A stretch of 64,000 nucleotides of DNA, from positions 1,860,001 through 1,924,000 of the forward strand of contig NZ_RJKL01000001.1 of the NCBI RefSeq assembly GCF_003751945.1, in the 5' to 3' direction. Within the stretch, counting starts at the first letter, position 1. Every line of letters begins with the position of its first letter. The notes beneath the pieces were generated by a model. It was not told the DNA's origin, did not search any database, and worked only from the letters and a program-made list of their open reading frames with translations. The translations under genes and the position numbers were made by a program. The stretch comes from Couchioplanes caeruleus (GTDB lineage Bacteria; Actinomycetota; Actinomycetes; Mycobacteriales; Micromonosporaceae). Below are positions 7,912 through 15,519 of this stretch, in pieces.

Positions 7912-9178
7912 CCGGCGTCGCCGCGGCGTACCGGGCGGTCTTAGCCCGGTACATCGCGGTGTCGGCGGCGGCCAGCAGGTCCTTCGCCTCGTAGTCCATG
8001 CCGTTGCCCACGGCCACGCCGACGCTCGCGCCGACGCACACCACGCCGCAGCCGAGCAGCACGGGCTGCCGCACCACGCCGCGGATCCGGGCGGCCATGC
8101 CGCGGGCGCGCTGCTCGCAGTCCGGGCCGGTGAGGATCGCGACGAACTCGTCGCCGCCGAGCCGGCCCATCATGTCCTCGGTCCGGATCGCGCCGCGCAG
8201 CCGCCGGCCCATCATCCGCAGCAGCTCGTCGCCGGCCGCGTGCCCGAACTCGTCGTTGATCTGCTTGAAGCCGTCCAGGTCCAGGAAGAGCACCGCCACC
8301 TGGGTCATGCGCATGGCCAGCGCGTCGGCCAGGTGGTGCAGCAGGGCCGCCCGGTTGGGCAGCTCGGTGAGGGCATCCGTCCGGGCCTGCTGGGTGAGCT
8401 CCTGCTCGGCCGCCTTGGCGGCGGTCACGTCGTGCAGGTGGGCCACGAACGCGCCGCTGTCGGCGAGCGCGGCCATGCGGACGTGCACCCAGCGGCTCGA
8501 GCCGTCGGCCCGCCGGAAGCGCACGTCGCCGCGGCAGGAGTCGACCGTCTTGTGGGCCAGGTCGCGGAAGGCGCCGCGGGCAAGCTGCCGGTCCGTCACG
8601 TCGACCCAGTGCCAGTACGTCTTGCCGACGATCTCCTCGGCCGGTATGGCGAGCAGCTCCTCCAGCGCCGGGTTCGCCTCCGTGACCGCACCCTGGCCGT
8701 CGAGGATCGCCATGCCGGTGGGCGCGTGCCGGAACGCCGCGTGGAAGCGCTCCTGAGCCGCCGCCAGCTCGGCCTCCGCGCGCTTGCGGGCGGTGATGTC
8801 GCGGGCGACGATGAGCGCCGCCGGGCGCCCGTCGAACTCCAGCGGGGTGCCCGCCGCCTCGATGTCGATCACCCTGCCGTCGAGGCTGACCAGCTTCTCC
8901 TCGACGTACTGCAACGGTTCACCGTCGGCGGTCAGCGAGCGCATCCGCTCGGTTCCCGGGCTCCGGTAGTCCGGGTGCATGAATTCGATCGCCGGACGAT
9001 CCTGCAGGTCCTGCACGGTACGGGCACCCATCGACGCGAGCCCGCGGGCGTTCGCGAAGACGTGGTACCCATCACAGATCACGAAGATGATGTCCGGGGA
9101 CAGTTCGACCAACGCCTGGAACCCCGCGTCACCCGCGCCGCCCAGGGCCGGGATCGCCCGCCCGTCATTCTCGCTCAT
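7889..9178 (-). CDS. diguanylate cyclase with two PAS domains
   Basis: A 429-residue soluble signalling protein. PAS 1 lies at about residues 15-125 (LVELSPDIIFVICDGYHVFA). PAS 2 lies at about 145-255 (FRHAPTGMAILDGQGAVTEA). A GGDEF domain occupies the last 170 residues. The active-site motif GRLGGDEF is intact, and RTED five residues before it matches the RxxD inhibitory site for product feedback. It should make cyclic di-GMP in response to a signal sensed by the PAS modules. No EAL domain is present. The ATG at 9178 has a GGTGG-type site; the frame open to 9298 looks non-coding. Confidence 0.88.
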   Translation of the reverse strand: MSENDGRAIPALGGAGDAGFQALVELSPDIIFVICDGYHVFANARGLASMGARTVQDLQDRPAIEFMHPDYRSPGTERMRSLTADGEPLQYVEEKLVSLDGRVIDIEAAGTPLEFDGRPAALIVARDITARKRAEAELAAAQERFHAAFRHAPTGMAILDGQGAVTEANPALEELLAIPAEEIVGKTYWHWVDVTDRQLARGAFRDLAHKTVDSCRGDVRFRRADGSSRWVHVRMAALADSGAFVAHLHDVTAAKAAEQELTQQARTDALTELPNRAALLHHLADALAMRMTQVAVLFLDLDGFKQINDEFGHAAGDELLRMMGRRLRGAIRTEDMMGRLGGDEFVAILTGPDCEQRARGMAARIRGVVRQPVLLGCGVVCVGASVGVAVGNGMDYEAKDLLAAADTAMYRAKTARYAAATPATAGTAR

Positions 9179-9372
9179 GCACCACCCGCTCGATCGTTGC
9201 TGCAAGCTCACCGATCGGCGCGCGCCCGGCCGTCCTGAGCCCGCCTCGGGAGCGATCGGGGTCCCATCGCGGTCGGGGACGGGCGCGGGAGGCTGCACGC
9301 AGGGCTACCGCTCGGTAACAGACGTGAGTAGCGTGTCGCCTAGCGAGCCGTACCGGGTCGAAGGGGAAAACC

Positions 9373-11277
9373 GTGACCACGACGCAGCGCACACCGGGCC
9401 ATGTCTCCGAGCAGCAGGCACGACAGGTCGCCGAGGCCGCCCGGGAGTCCGAATGGCGGAAGCCCAGTTTCGGCCGGGAGCTCTTCCTGGGCCGCTTCCC
9501 GCTCGACCTGATCGATCCCTGGCCCGCCGCCGAGCCCCGCCCCGACGCCGACGAGTTCCTCGGCCGGCTCGCGGAATACCTGCGCACCGAGGTCGACGGT
9601 GCCCGCATCGAGCGCGAGGACCGGATCCCGGACGAGGTCTTCCACGGCCTCGCCCGGCTCGGCGCGTTCGGCATGAAGATCGACAAGGAATACGGCGGCC
9701 TCGGCCTGACGAACCTGCACTACTGCAAGGCGCTCACGCTGGTCGCCTCGGTGAGCCCCGCGGTCTCCGCGCTGCTCTCCGCGCACCAGTCGATCGGCGT
9801 CCCGCAGCCGCTCAAGATCTTCGGCACTCCGGCGCAGAAGCAGGCGTTCCTGCCCCGGCTGGCGGCCGGCGAGGTGTCCGCGTTCCTGCTCACCGAGCCG
9901 GACGTCGGCTCCGACCCCGCGCGCCTGGGCACCGTCGCCGAGCCGGTCGAGGGCGGCTACCGGCTCAACGGGGTGAAGCTGTGGGCCACCAACGGCACGG
10001 TCGCCACCCTGCTGGTCGTCATGGCCCGGGTTCCCGGCAAGGGCATCACCGCGTTCGTGGTGGAGGGCGACACGCCGGGCATCACCGTGGAACGACGCAA
10101 CTCGTTCCTCGGCTTGCGGGGGCTGGAGAACAGCGTGACCCGCTTCCACGACGTGCTCGTCCCCGCGGAGAATGTGATCGGTGGTCTCGGCAAGGGCCTG
10201 CGGATCGCTCTGACCACGCTCAACACCGGTCGACTGTCGCTACCCGCCATGTGCGTGGCCGCGAGCAAGCGCTCGCTCGCCATCGCCCGCGAATGGTCGG
10301 CCGAGCGGGTGCAGTGGGGCCGCCCGGTCGGGCGGCACGAGGCCGTGGCCGGCAAGATCGCCTTCATCGCCGCGACCACGTACGCGATGGAGTCGATGCT
10401 CGACCTCTGCTGCGTCATCGCCGACGACGACCGCAACGACATCCGGATCGAGGCGGCGCTGGTGAAGCTCTTCGCCAGCGAGCTGGCCTGGAGGATCGCC
10501 GACGAACTGGTCCAGATCCGCGGCGGCCGCGGCTTCGAGCGCGCCGATTCGCTTGCCGCCCGCGGCGAGCGCGCGTCCGAGGCCGAGCAGCTCCTGCGCG
10601 ACCTGCGGATCAACCGGATCTTCGAGGGCTCCACCGAGATCATGCATCTGCTCATCGCCCGCGAGGCGGTCGACGCCCATCTTGCGGTCGCCGGCGACAT
10701 CATCGACCCGGAGGCCGGGCTCGGTCGCAAGGCCCGGGCGGGGGCACGTGCCGGCGCCTTCTACGCGCGGTGGCTGCCGACCCTGGCCGTCGGCCGTGGC
10801 CAGGTGCCAGGCGGGTACGCCGAGTTCGGCCCGCTCGCCCACCACCTCCGGTACGTCGAGCGGGCCTCCCGCAAGCTCGCCCGGTCGACGTTCTACGGGA
10901 TGTCGCGCTGGCAGGGCAGACTCGAGCACAAGCAGGGCTTCCTCGGCCGCATCGTGGACATCGGTGCGGAGCTGTTCGCGATGTCCGCGGTGTGCGTCCG
11001 TGCCCGTGCGCAGCGCCAGGACGCCCCCGAAGGCATGGAGCTGGCCGACCTCTTCTGCCGGCAGGCGCGGCTGCGGGCGGAGGCGCTCTTCGCCGCGCTC
11101 TGGGACAACACCGACGCGCTGGACGTGAAGGCGGCGCGACGGGCGCTGGACGGGCGCTACGCCTTCCTCGAGGAGGGCGTGATAGCGCCGCCGTCCGACG
11201 CCGCCTGGGTGGCCGCGTGGCAGCCCGGCCCGGCCACCGTGGAGGACGTGCGCCGGCGCATCCCGCCGCTGCCGTAG
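9373..11277 (+). CDS. acyl-CoA dehydrogenase, long form
   Basis: A 634-residue flavoprotein expected to introduce the alpha,beta double bond into an acyl-CoA. The usual ACAD fold covers roughly residues 60-460, with FAD and substrate motifs (FLLTEPDVGSDPA, LWATNGTVA, NSFLGLRGLENS) and the family signature RINRIFEGSTEIMHLL. About 160 extra C-terminal residues make it longer than medium-chain enzymes and closer to VLCAD-sized forms. The GTG start has AAGGGG upstream. The transporter gene starts 12 bases after its stop, so an operon is likely. The acyl substrate is unknown. Confidence 0.88.
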   Translation: MTTTQRTPGHVSEQQARQVAEAARESEWRKPSFGRELFLGRFPLDLIDPWPAAEPRPDADEFLGRLAEYLRTEVDGARIEREDRIPDEVFHGLARLGAFGMKIDKEYGGLGLTNLHYCKALTLVASVSPAVSALLSAHQSIGVPQPLKIFGTPAQKQAFLPRLAAGEVSAFLLTEPDVGSDPARLGTVAEPVEGGYRLNGVKLWATNGTVATLLVVMARVPGKGITAFVVEGDTPGITVERRNSFLGLRGLENSVTRFHDVLVPAENVIGGLGKGLRIALTTLNTGRLSLPAMCVAASKRSLAIAREWSAERVQWGRPVGRHEAVAGKIAFIAATTYAMESMLDLCCVIADDDRNDIRIEAALVKLFASELAWRIADELVQIRGGRGFERADSLAARGERASEAEQLLRDLRINRIFEGSTEIMHLLIAREAVDAHLAVAGDIIDPEAGLGRKARAGARAGAFYARWLPTLAVGRGQVPGGYAEFGPLAHHLRYVERASRKLARSTFYGMSRWQGRLEHKQGFLGRIVDIGAELFAMSAVCVRARAQRQDAPEGMELADLFCRQARLRAEALFAALWDNTDALDVKAARRALDGRYAFLEEGVIAPPSDAAWVAAWQPGPATVEDVRRRIPPLP

Positions 11278-11289
11278 GCGGGCGGGAGC

Positions 11290-12894
11290 ATGTCCACTTC
11301 GGACGACACCGCGCGTACCGACGTCGAGAGCCGGCTGCTCGGCGGCGGCACGTACCGCAGCTTGGGCGAACAGCAACTGTCCCCCGCCGAGGAGCGCTTC
11401 GAGCGCGGCCGGCGCACCATCGGTCTTCTCCTGGCGCCGGTGGTGACGCTGGTCTTCCTGGCCCTGCCGCTGGACCTGCCACCGAGCCAGCAGACGCTCG
11501 CCGGCGTGCTGCTCGGCGTGATCGTGCTCTGGGTGACCGAGCCCGTCCCCATCCCGGTGGGCGGCCTGATCGGCGTCGGCCTGATCGTGGTGCTGGGCGT
11601 GGCCCCGCCGGCCGACGTGCTGGCGCCGTTCGGCTCGTCCACGGTGTTCACGTTCATCGGCGCCTTCATCCTCGCCCAGGCCATGCTCAAGCACGGAGTG
11701 GCCCGCCGGTTCGCGTTCCGCGTCCTGTCGCTGCCCGGCGTCGGCCGGTCCACCGCCCGGGTGATCGTCGCGTTCGGCCTCATCACCTGCGCGCTGTCCG
11801 CGTTCGTGTCGAACACCGCCACGGTGGCGATGCTGCTGCCCACCGCGCTCGGCATCCTGTCCGTCATCGCCAAGCTGATGCAGGACCGCGGCCTGGTGGC
11901 CGCGCGGTTCGACCCCACCCGGTTGCGGGTGGGTGCCGCGCTGATGCTGATGCTCGCGTACGGGGCCAGCGTCGGCGGCCTGCTCACCCCGGTCGGCACC
12001 CCGCCCAACCTGATCGGCCGTGGCCTGATCGAGGAGGCGACCGGCGAGCGGATCCCGTTCGCCCAGTGGACCGCCGTCGCGGCACCGATCTGCCTCGGCA
12101 TGTTCGTCGTGCTCGCGGTGGTCCTGCTGCTGCTGAACAAGCCGGAGATCCGCCGGATCGAGGGCGTCGAGCAGTACGTGGCGGCGGCGCGCGCCGAGCT
12201 CGGCCCGTTCACCCGCGCCCAGCGCAACACGCTCATCGCCTTCGTGGTCACCGTCGCGCTGTGGATCCTGCCCGGCATCGTCGCGCTGATCGCGGGCGCC
12301 GAGTCGGCGGCGTACGAGACGATCAGCGACCGGCTCAACGAGGGCATCGTGGCGGTGCTCGGCGCCTCGCTGCTGTTCCTGCTGCCCACCGACTGGCGCT
12401 CGCGCGAGTTCACGCTGAGCTGGAGCGACGCGGCGCGCATCGACTGGGGCACCATCCTGCTGTTCGGCACCGGCATCATCTTCGGCTCGCTGCTGGCGAA
12501 GACCGGCCTGGCCGAGACCATCGGCGGAGGCAGCGCGGGCGCGCTGGGGCTGTCCAGCACGTTCGCCATCACGGCGTTCGCGGTGGTGCTGGCGATCATC
12601 ATCTCCGAGACCACGAGCAACACCGCGTCGGCAGCGGTGGTGGTACCGATCATCATCCCCATCGCGGTGGCCTCGGGCGTCGATCCGTTGGTGCCCGCGC
12701 TCGCGGCGACGTTCGCCGCGTCGTTCGGCTTCATGCTGCCGGTGTCCACGCCGCAGAACGCTGTCGTGTACGGCTCCGGGGTCGTACCGATCACCACGAT
12801 GATCCGCTCCGGGGTCTCCTTCGACGTCCTCGGCGCGATCCTCATCCTGCTCCTGCTGCCGCTCATGGTGGCGGCGGTCGGGCTGGGTGGCTGA
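11290..12894 (+). CDS. DASS/SLC13-family dicarboxylate:cation symporter
   Basis: A 534-residue integral membrane protein with about 11-12 hydrophobic segments. The two family repeats each carry an SNT motif: FVSNTATVAMLLPTAL in the first half and SETTSNTASAAVVVPI in the second. These motifs bind sodium and a carboxylate substrate in VcINDY-type transporters. The first 45 residues are a hydrophilic cytoplasmic extension. The stop codon overlaps the start of the dehydrogenase gene by one base, which strongly suggests uptake of a C4 acid (tartrate, malate or similar) that is then oxidised. Confidence 0.88.
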   Translation: MSTSDDTARTDVESRLLGGGTYRSLGEQQLSPAEERFERGRRTIGLLLAPVVTLVFLALPLDLPPSQQTLAGVLLGVIVLWVTEPVPIPVGGLIGVGLIVVLGVAPPADVLAPFGSSTVFTFIGAFILAQAMLKHGVARRFAFRVLSLPGVGRSTARVIVAFGLITCALSAFVSNTATVAMLLPTALGILSVIAKLMQDRGLVAARFDPTRLRVGAALMLMLAYGASVGGLLTPVGTPPNLIGRGLIEEATGERIPFAQWTAVAAPICLGMFVVLAVVLLLLNKPEIRRIEGVEQYVAAARAELGPFTRAQRNTLIAFVVTVALWILPGIVALIAGAESAAYETISDRLNEGIVAVLGASLLFLLPTDWRSREFTLSWSDAARIDWGTILLFGTGIIFGSLLAKTGLAETIGGGSAGALGLSSTFAITAFAVVLAIIISETTSNTASAAVVVPIIIPIAVASGVDPLVPALAATFAASFGFMLPVSTPQNAVVYGSGVVPITTMIRSGVSFDVLGAILILLLLPLMVAAVGLGG

Positions 12895-13952
12895 TGGCAC
12901 CGCAGCGCATCGCGGTGATCCCGGGTGACGGCATCGGCGTGGAGGTGACCGTCGCCGCCCGGGCCGTGCTGGACGCGGTGGCCGACCGGCACCGGCTCGA
13001 GCTGTCCTACGAGGAGTTCGACTGGTCCTGCCGCAGGCACATGGAGCAGGGGGCGATGATGCCGCCGGACGGCATCGCGGTGCTGCGCCCGTACGATGCG
13101 ATCCTGCTCGGCGCGGTCGGCTGGCCCGGCGTGCCCGACCACGTCTCGCTCTGGGGTCTGCTCATCCCCATCCGGCGGGCCTTCCGCCAGTACGTCAACC
13201 TGCGCCCGGTCCGGGTCTTCGACGGCGTGGCGAGCCCACTGCGCCACGCGGCGCCCGGCAGCGTCGACTTCGTCGTGGTCCGCGAGAACGTCGAGGGCGA
13301 GTACAGCGAGATCGGCGGCCGGATGAACCGCGGCTTCCCGGACGAGTTCGCGGTCCAGGAATCGGTGTTCACCCGTGCCGGCGTGACCCGGATCGCCGAC
13401 CATGCGTTCGCGCTGGCCGCGGGCCGGCGCTCGTACGTCACCTCGGCGACGAAGTCCAACGGCATCATGCACACCCTGCCGTTCTGGGACGAGGTGGTCG
13501 CCGAGCGGGCCGCCCGGTTCCCCGAGGTGCGCTGGGACGCCGAGCACATCGACGCCCTGGCCGCCAAGCTGGTGCTCGATCCGCAGCGCTTCGACGTGAT
13601 AGTCGCCTCCAACCTGTTCGGCGACATCCTCAGCGACCTCGCCGCGGCGGTCGCCGGGAGCATCGGCATCGCGCCCTCGGCCAACCTCGACCCCACCCGC
13701 ACGTACCCGTCGATGTTCGAGCCGGTGCACGGCTCCGCGCCGGACATCGCCGGCCAGGGTGCCGCGAACCCGGTCGGGGCCGTCTGGTCGGCGGCGCTGA
13801 TGCTGGAGCACCTCGGCCATCCGGCGGCGGCGGCCGACGTCGTGGCCGCGATCGAGGCGTCCCTGGCCGACCCGGCGACCCGGACCCGGGATCTCGGCGG
13901 CACGGCGGGCACGGCGGCCGTGGTGGGCGCGCTGGTCGATCACCTCGGCTGA
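12894..13952 (+). CDS. tartrate/D-malate-type NAD-dependent dehydrogenase
   Basis: A 352-residue member of the isocitrate/isopropylmalate dehydrogenase family. The N-terminus IAVIPGDGIGVEVT is the family start. The loop RENVEGEYSEIGGRMNRG is of the tartrate dehydrogenase (TtuC/DmlA) type, not LeuB. The metal-ligand segment ASNLFGDILSDLAA and the cofactor segment EPVHGSAPDIAGQGAANPVG are conserved. The ATG at 12894 shares one base with the transporter stop. Together with that transporter it probably supports growth on tartrate or D-malate. A 3-isopropylmalate role is less likely because no leu genes are near. Confidence 0.82.
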   Translation: MAPQRIAVIPGDGIGVEVTVAARAVLDAVADRHRLELSYEEFDWSCRRHMEQGAMMPPDGIAVLRPYDAILLGAVGWPGVPDHVSLWGLLIPIRRAFRQYVNLRPVRVFDGVASPLRHAAPGSVDFVVVRENVEGEYSEIGGRMNRGFPDEFAVQESVFTRAGVTRIADHAFALAAGRRSYVTSATKSNGIMHTLPFWDEVVAERAARFPEVRWDAEHIDALAAKLVLDPQRFDVIVASNLFGDILSDLAAAVAGSIGIAPSANLDPTRTYPSMFEPVHGSAPDIAGQGAANPVGAVWSAALMLEHLGHPAAAADVVAAIEASLADPATRTRDLGGTAGTAAVVGALVDHLG

Positions 13953-14006
13953 GTCGCTGGGGCGCGCCTGACCGCGCGGAGGCCGTGCATCAGTCAAGAT
14001 CTTCAG

Positions 14007-14645
14007 ATGTCACTGGCCGAGGATCTCGACACGTCCACGCTGACGCCGCGGCAGCGGGCGATTCTGACCGTCATCCGGGACTGGGCGATCAGGTACGGCT
14101 ACCCGCCGTCCACCCGCGAGATCGGCGACGCGGTCGGGCTCGCGTCGACGTCGTCGGTGAGCCGGCACCTGCGCGTCCTGGAGGAGCGCGACTTCCTGCG
14201 CCGGGGCCGCAGTGCGACCCGCCCGGTCGACGTCCGCATGTTCCTCCAGCCGCCGGCTCCCCGGGCCGCCGACACCGTGGGCGTCCCGCTGGTCGGCACC
14301 ATCGCCGCCGGCACTCCCATGCTGGCGGAGGAGTACACCGAGGAGACGCTGACGCTGCCCCGCGACCTCGTCGGCCGCGGCGAGCTGTTCTGCCTGCGGG
14401 TCCAGGGCGACTCGATGGTCGACGCGGCGATCTGCGACGGGGACATCGTGGTGGTGCGGCGCCAGGGCGAGGCGTACAACGGCGACATCGTGGCCGCGAT
14501 GATCGACGAGGAGGCCACCGTCAAGGTCTTCCGCCGCCGCGGCGGGCACGTCCTGCTCGAACCGCGCAATCCGGCGTACGAGCCGATCGACGGCGACCGG
14601 GCGGTGGTGCTGGGCCGGGTCGTCTCGGTGCTGCGCCGGATCTGA
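14007..14645 (+). CDS. lexA: LexA-like repressor with self-cleavage domain
   Basis: A 212-residue protein. Its N-terminal winged helix-turn-helix ([15 protein letters not shown], then [20 protein letters not shown]) binds DNA. The C-terminal S24 domain contains the Ala-Gly cleavage site (GTIAAGTP), the catalytic Ser (GDSMVD) and the Lys (EATVKVF). It should therefore repress genes until RecA-stimulated autocleavage. No actinobacterial SOS box (GAACnnnnGTTC type) is visible upstream and no SOS gene is adjacent, so it may be a second LexA paralogue. The ATG lacks a Shine-Dalgarno sequence. A CAAGAT hexamer at 13995-14000, six bases before the start, would suit a leaderless transcript. Confidence 0.85.
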   Translation: MSLAEDLDTSTLTPRQRAILTVIRDWAIRYGYPPSTREIGDAVGLASTSSVSRHLRVLEERDFLRRGRSATRPVDVRMFLQPPAPRAADTVGVPLVGTIAAGTPMLAEEYTEETLTLPRDLVGRGELFCLRVQGDSMVDAAICDGDIVVVRRQGEAYNGDIVAAMIDEEATVKVFRRRGGHVLLEPRNPAYEPIDGDRAVVLGRVVSVLRRI

Positions 14646-14658
14646 CTGGCGCGACGAA

Positions 14659-14674
14659 GTTACTTGGAAGTAAC
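14659..14674. promoter_or_regulatory. perfect 16-bp palindrome upstream of enoyl-CoA hydratase gene
   Basis: GTTACTTGGAAGTAAC is a perfect inverted repeat lying 33 bases before the GTG start at 14708. It overlaps a possible -10 element, TAACAT (14671-14676). Size and symmetry are typical of operators for TetR-type regulators of fatty-acid genes. No regulator gene of that class lies next to it, so it may be bound in trans. Confidence 0.6.
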
Positions 14675-14707
14675 ATACGGCCGGCCACCGACCAGGAGGA
14701 GTCCGCC

Positions 14708-15379
14708 GTGCCCGCTCTCGACCGCCACGACGATGTCTTCGTTCTCGACCTCGGGAACGGGGAGAACCGGTTCCACCCCGACTGGATCGCGAGCGTGCAC
14801 GCCGCCCTCGACAAGGTCGAGCAGGCCGGCAGTCCGTGCGCCCTGGTCACCGTCGCCACCGGCAAGATCTGGTCCAACGGGCTGGACCTGGAGTGGCTGG
14901 GCGCCCACCCCGACAAGTTCCAGGAGTACGCGGCGAGCGTCCACGAACTGTTCGCCCGGGTCCTCGCCCTGCCCGTGATCACCGTGGCGGCGCTGCAAGG
15001 GCACACCTTCGCGGCCGGGGCGATGCTGTCGCTGGCGCACGATTTCCGGGTGATGCGCGCGGACCGCGGCTACTGGTGCCTGCCGGAGGCCGACATCGAG
15101 ATCCCGTTCACGCGCGGGATGTCCGCTCTGATCCAGTCGCGGCTCTCGCCGCAGGCCGCGCACCGGGCGATGACCACCGCGCACCGCTACGGCGGCTCCG
15201 ACGCGGCCGCGGCCGGCATCGTCGACCAGGCGGTCGAGGAGGAGGCGGTGCGTCCGACGGCGATCGCCCTGGCCGAGACGCTGGCGGGCAAGGCCGGCCC
15301 TACGCTCGGCACGATCAAGGCCCGGATGTACGCGCGGGCCTTGGACACCCTGCGTGACACGGAGAATCCGCTCGGCTGA
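14708..15379 (+). CDS. enoyl-CoA hydratase/isomerase family protein
   Basis: A 223-residue crotonase-fold protein. Oxyanion-hole segments are visible at IWSNGLDLEWL and ALQGHTFAAGAMLSLAHDFR. Downstream, YWCLPEADIEIPFTRGMSAL is the family core. The length and the lack of the usual catalytic Glu pair fit delta3,delta2-enoyl-CoA isomerase (PECI-type) relatives better than a true hydratase, but this is tentative. The GTG start has an AGGAGGA site. It stands alone behind the 14659-14674 palindrome and is probably induced by acyl-CoAs or fatty acids. Confidence 0.78.
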   Translation: MPALDRHDDVFVLDLGNGENRFHPDWIASVHAALDKVEQAGSPCALVTVATGKIWSNGLDLEWLGAHPDKFQEYAASVHELFARVLALPVITVAALQGHTFAAGAMLSLAHDFRVMRADRGYWCLPEADIEIPFTRGMSALIQSRLSPQAAHRAMTTAHRYGGSDAAAAGIVDQAVEEEAVRPTAIALAETLAGKAGPTLGTIKARMYARALDTLRDTENPLG

Positions 15380-15519
15380 GGGACCCGGCTGACCGGCCGG
15401 CCCGTTTTGCACCTGAATTTGGCCCGGCGATCACGACCGTTCATGATGTTGCCGCCACGGGGACGGCAGCTCTGTCGTGCGCGTGCATGCCAGCGACCCC
15501 CTATCGCACGAGGTGCCCG

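Noticed and set aside
10240..12900. 886-codon minus-strand open frame rich in Arg, Gly, Asp and His
   Set aside because: Antisense shadow of the acyl-CoA dehydrogenase and DASS genes, a normal effect of GC-rich third positions. No domains and no ribosome-binding site.
8979..13952. Very long plus-strand open frame (1657 codons)
   Set aside because: Most of it is antisense to the GGDEF gene or out of frame with the acyl-CoA dehydrogenase and transporter genes. Only its last part (from 12894) is a real gene.
11157..13997. 946-codon minus-strand open frame
   Set aside because: Antisense to three well-supported genes. Composition is low-complexity and no motif is recognisable.
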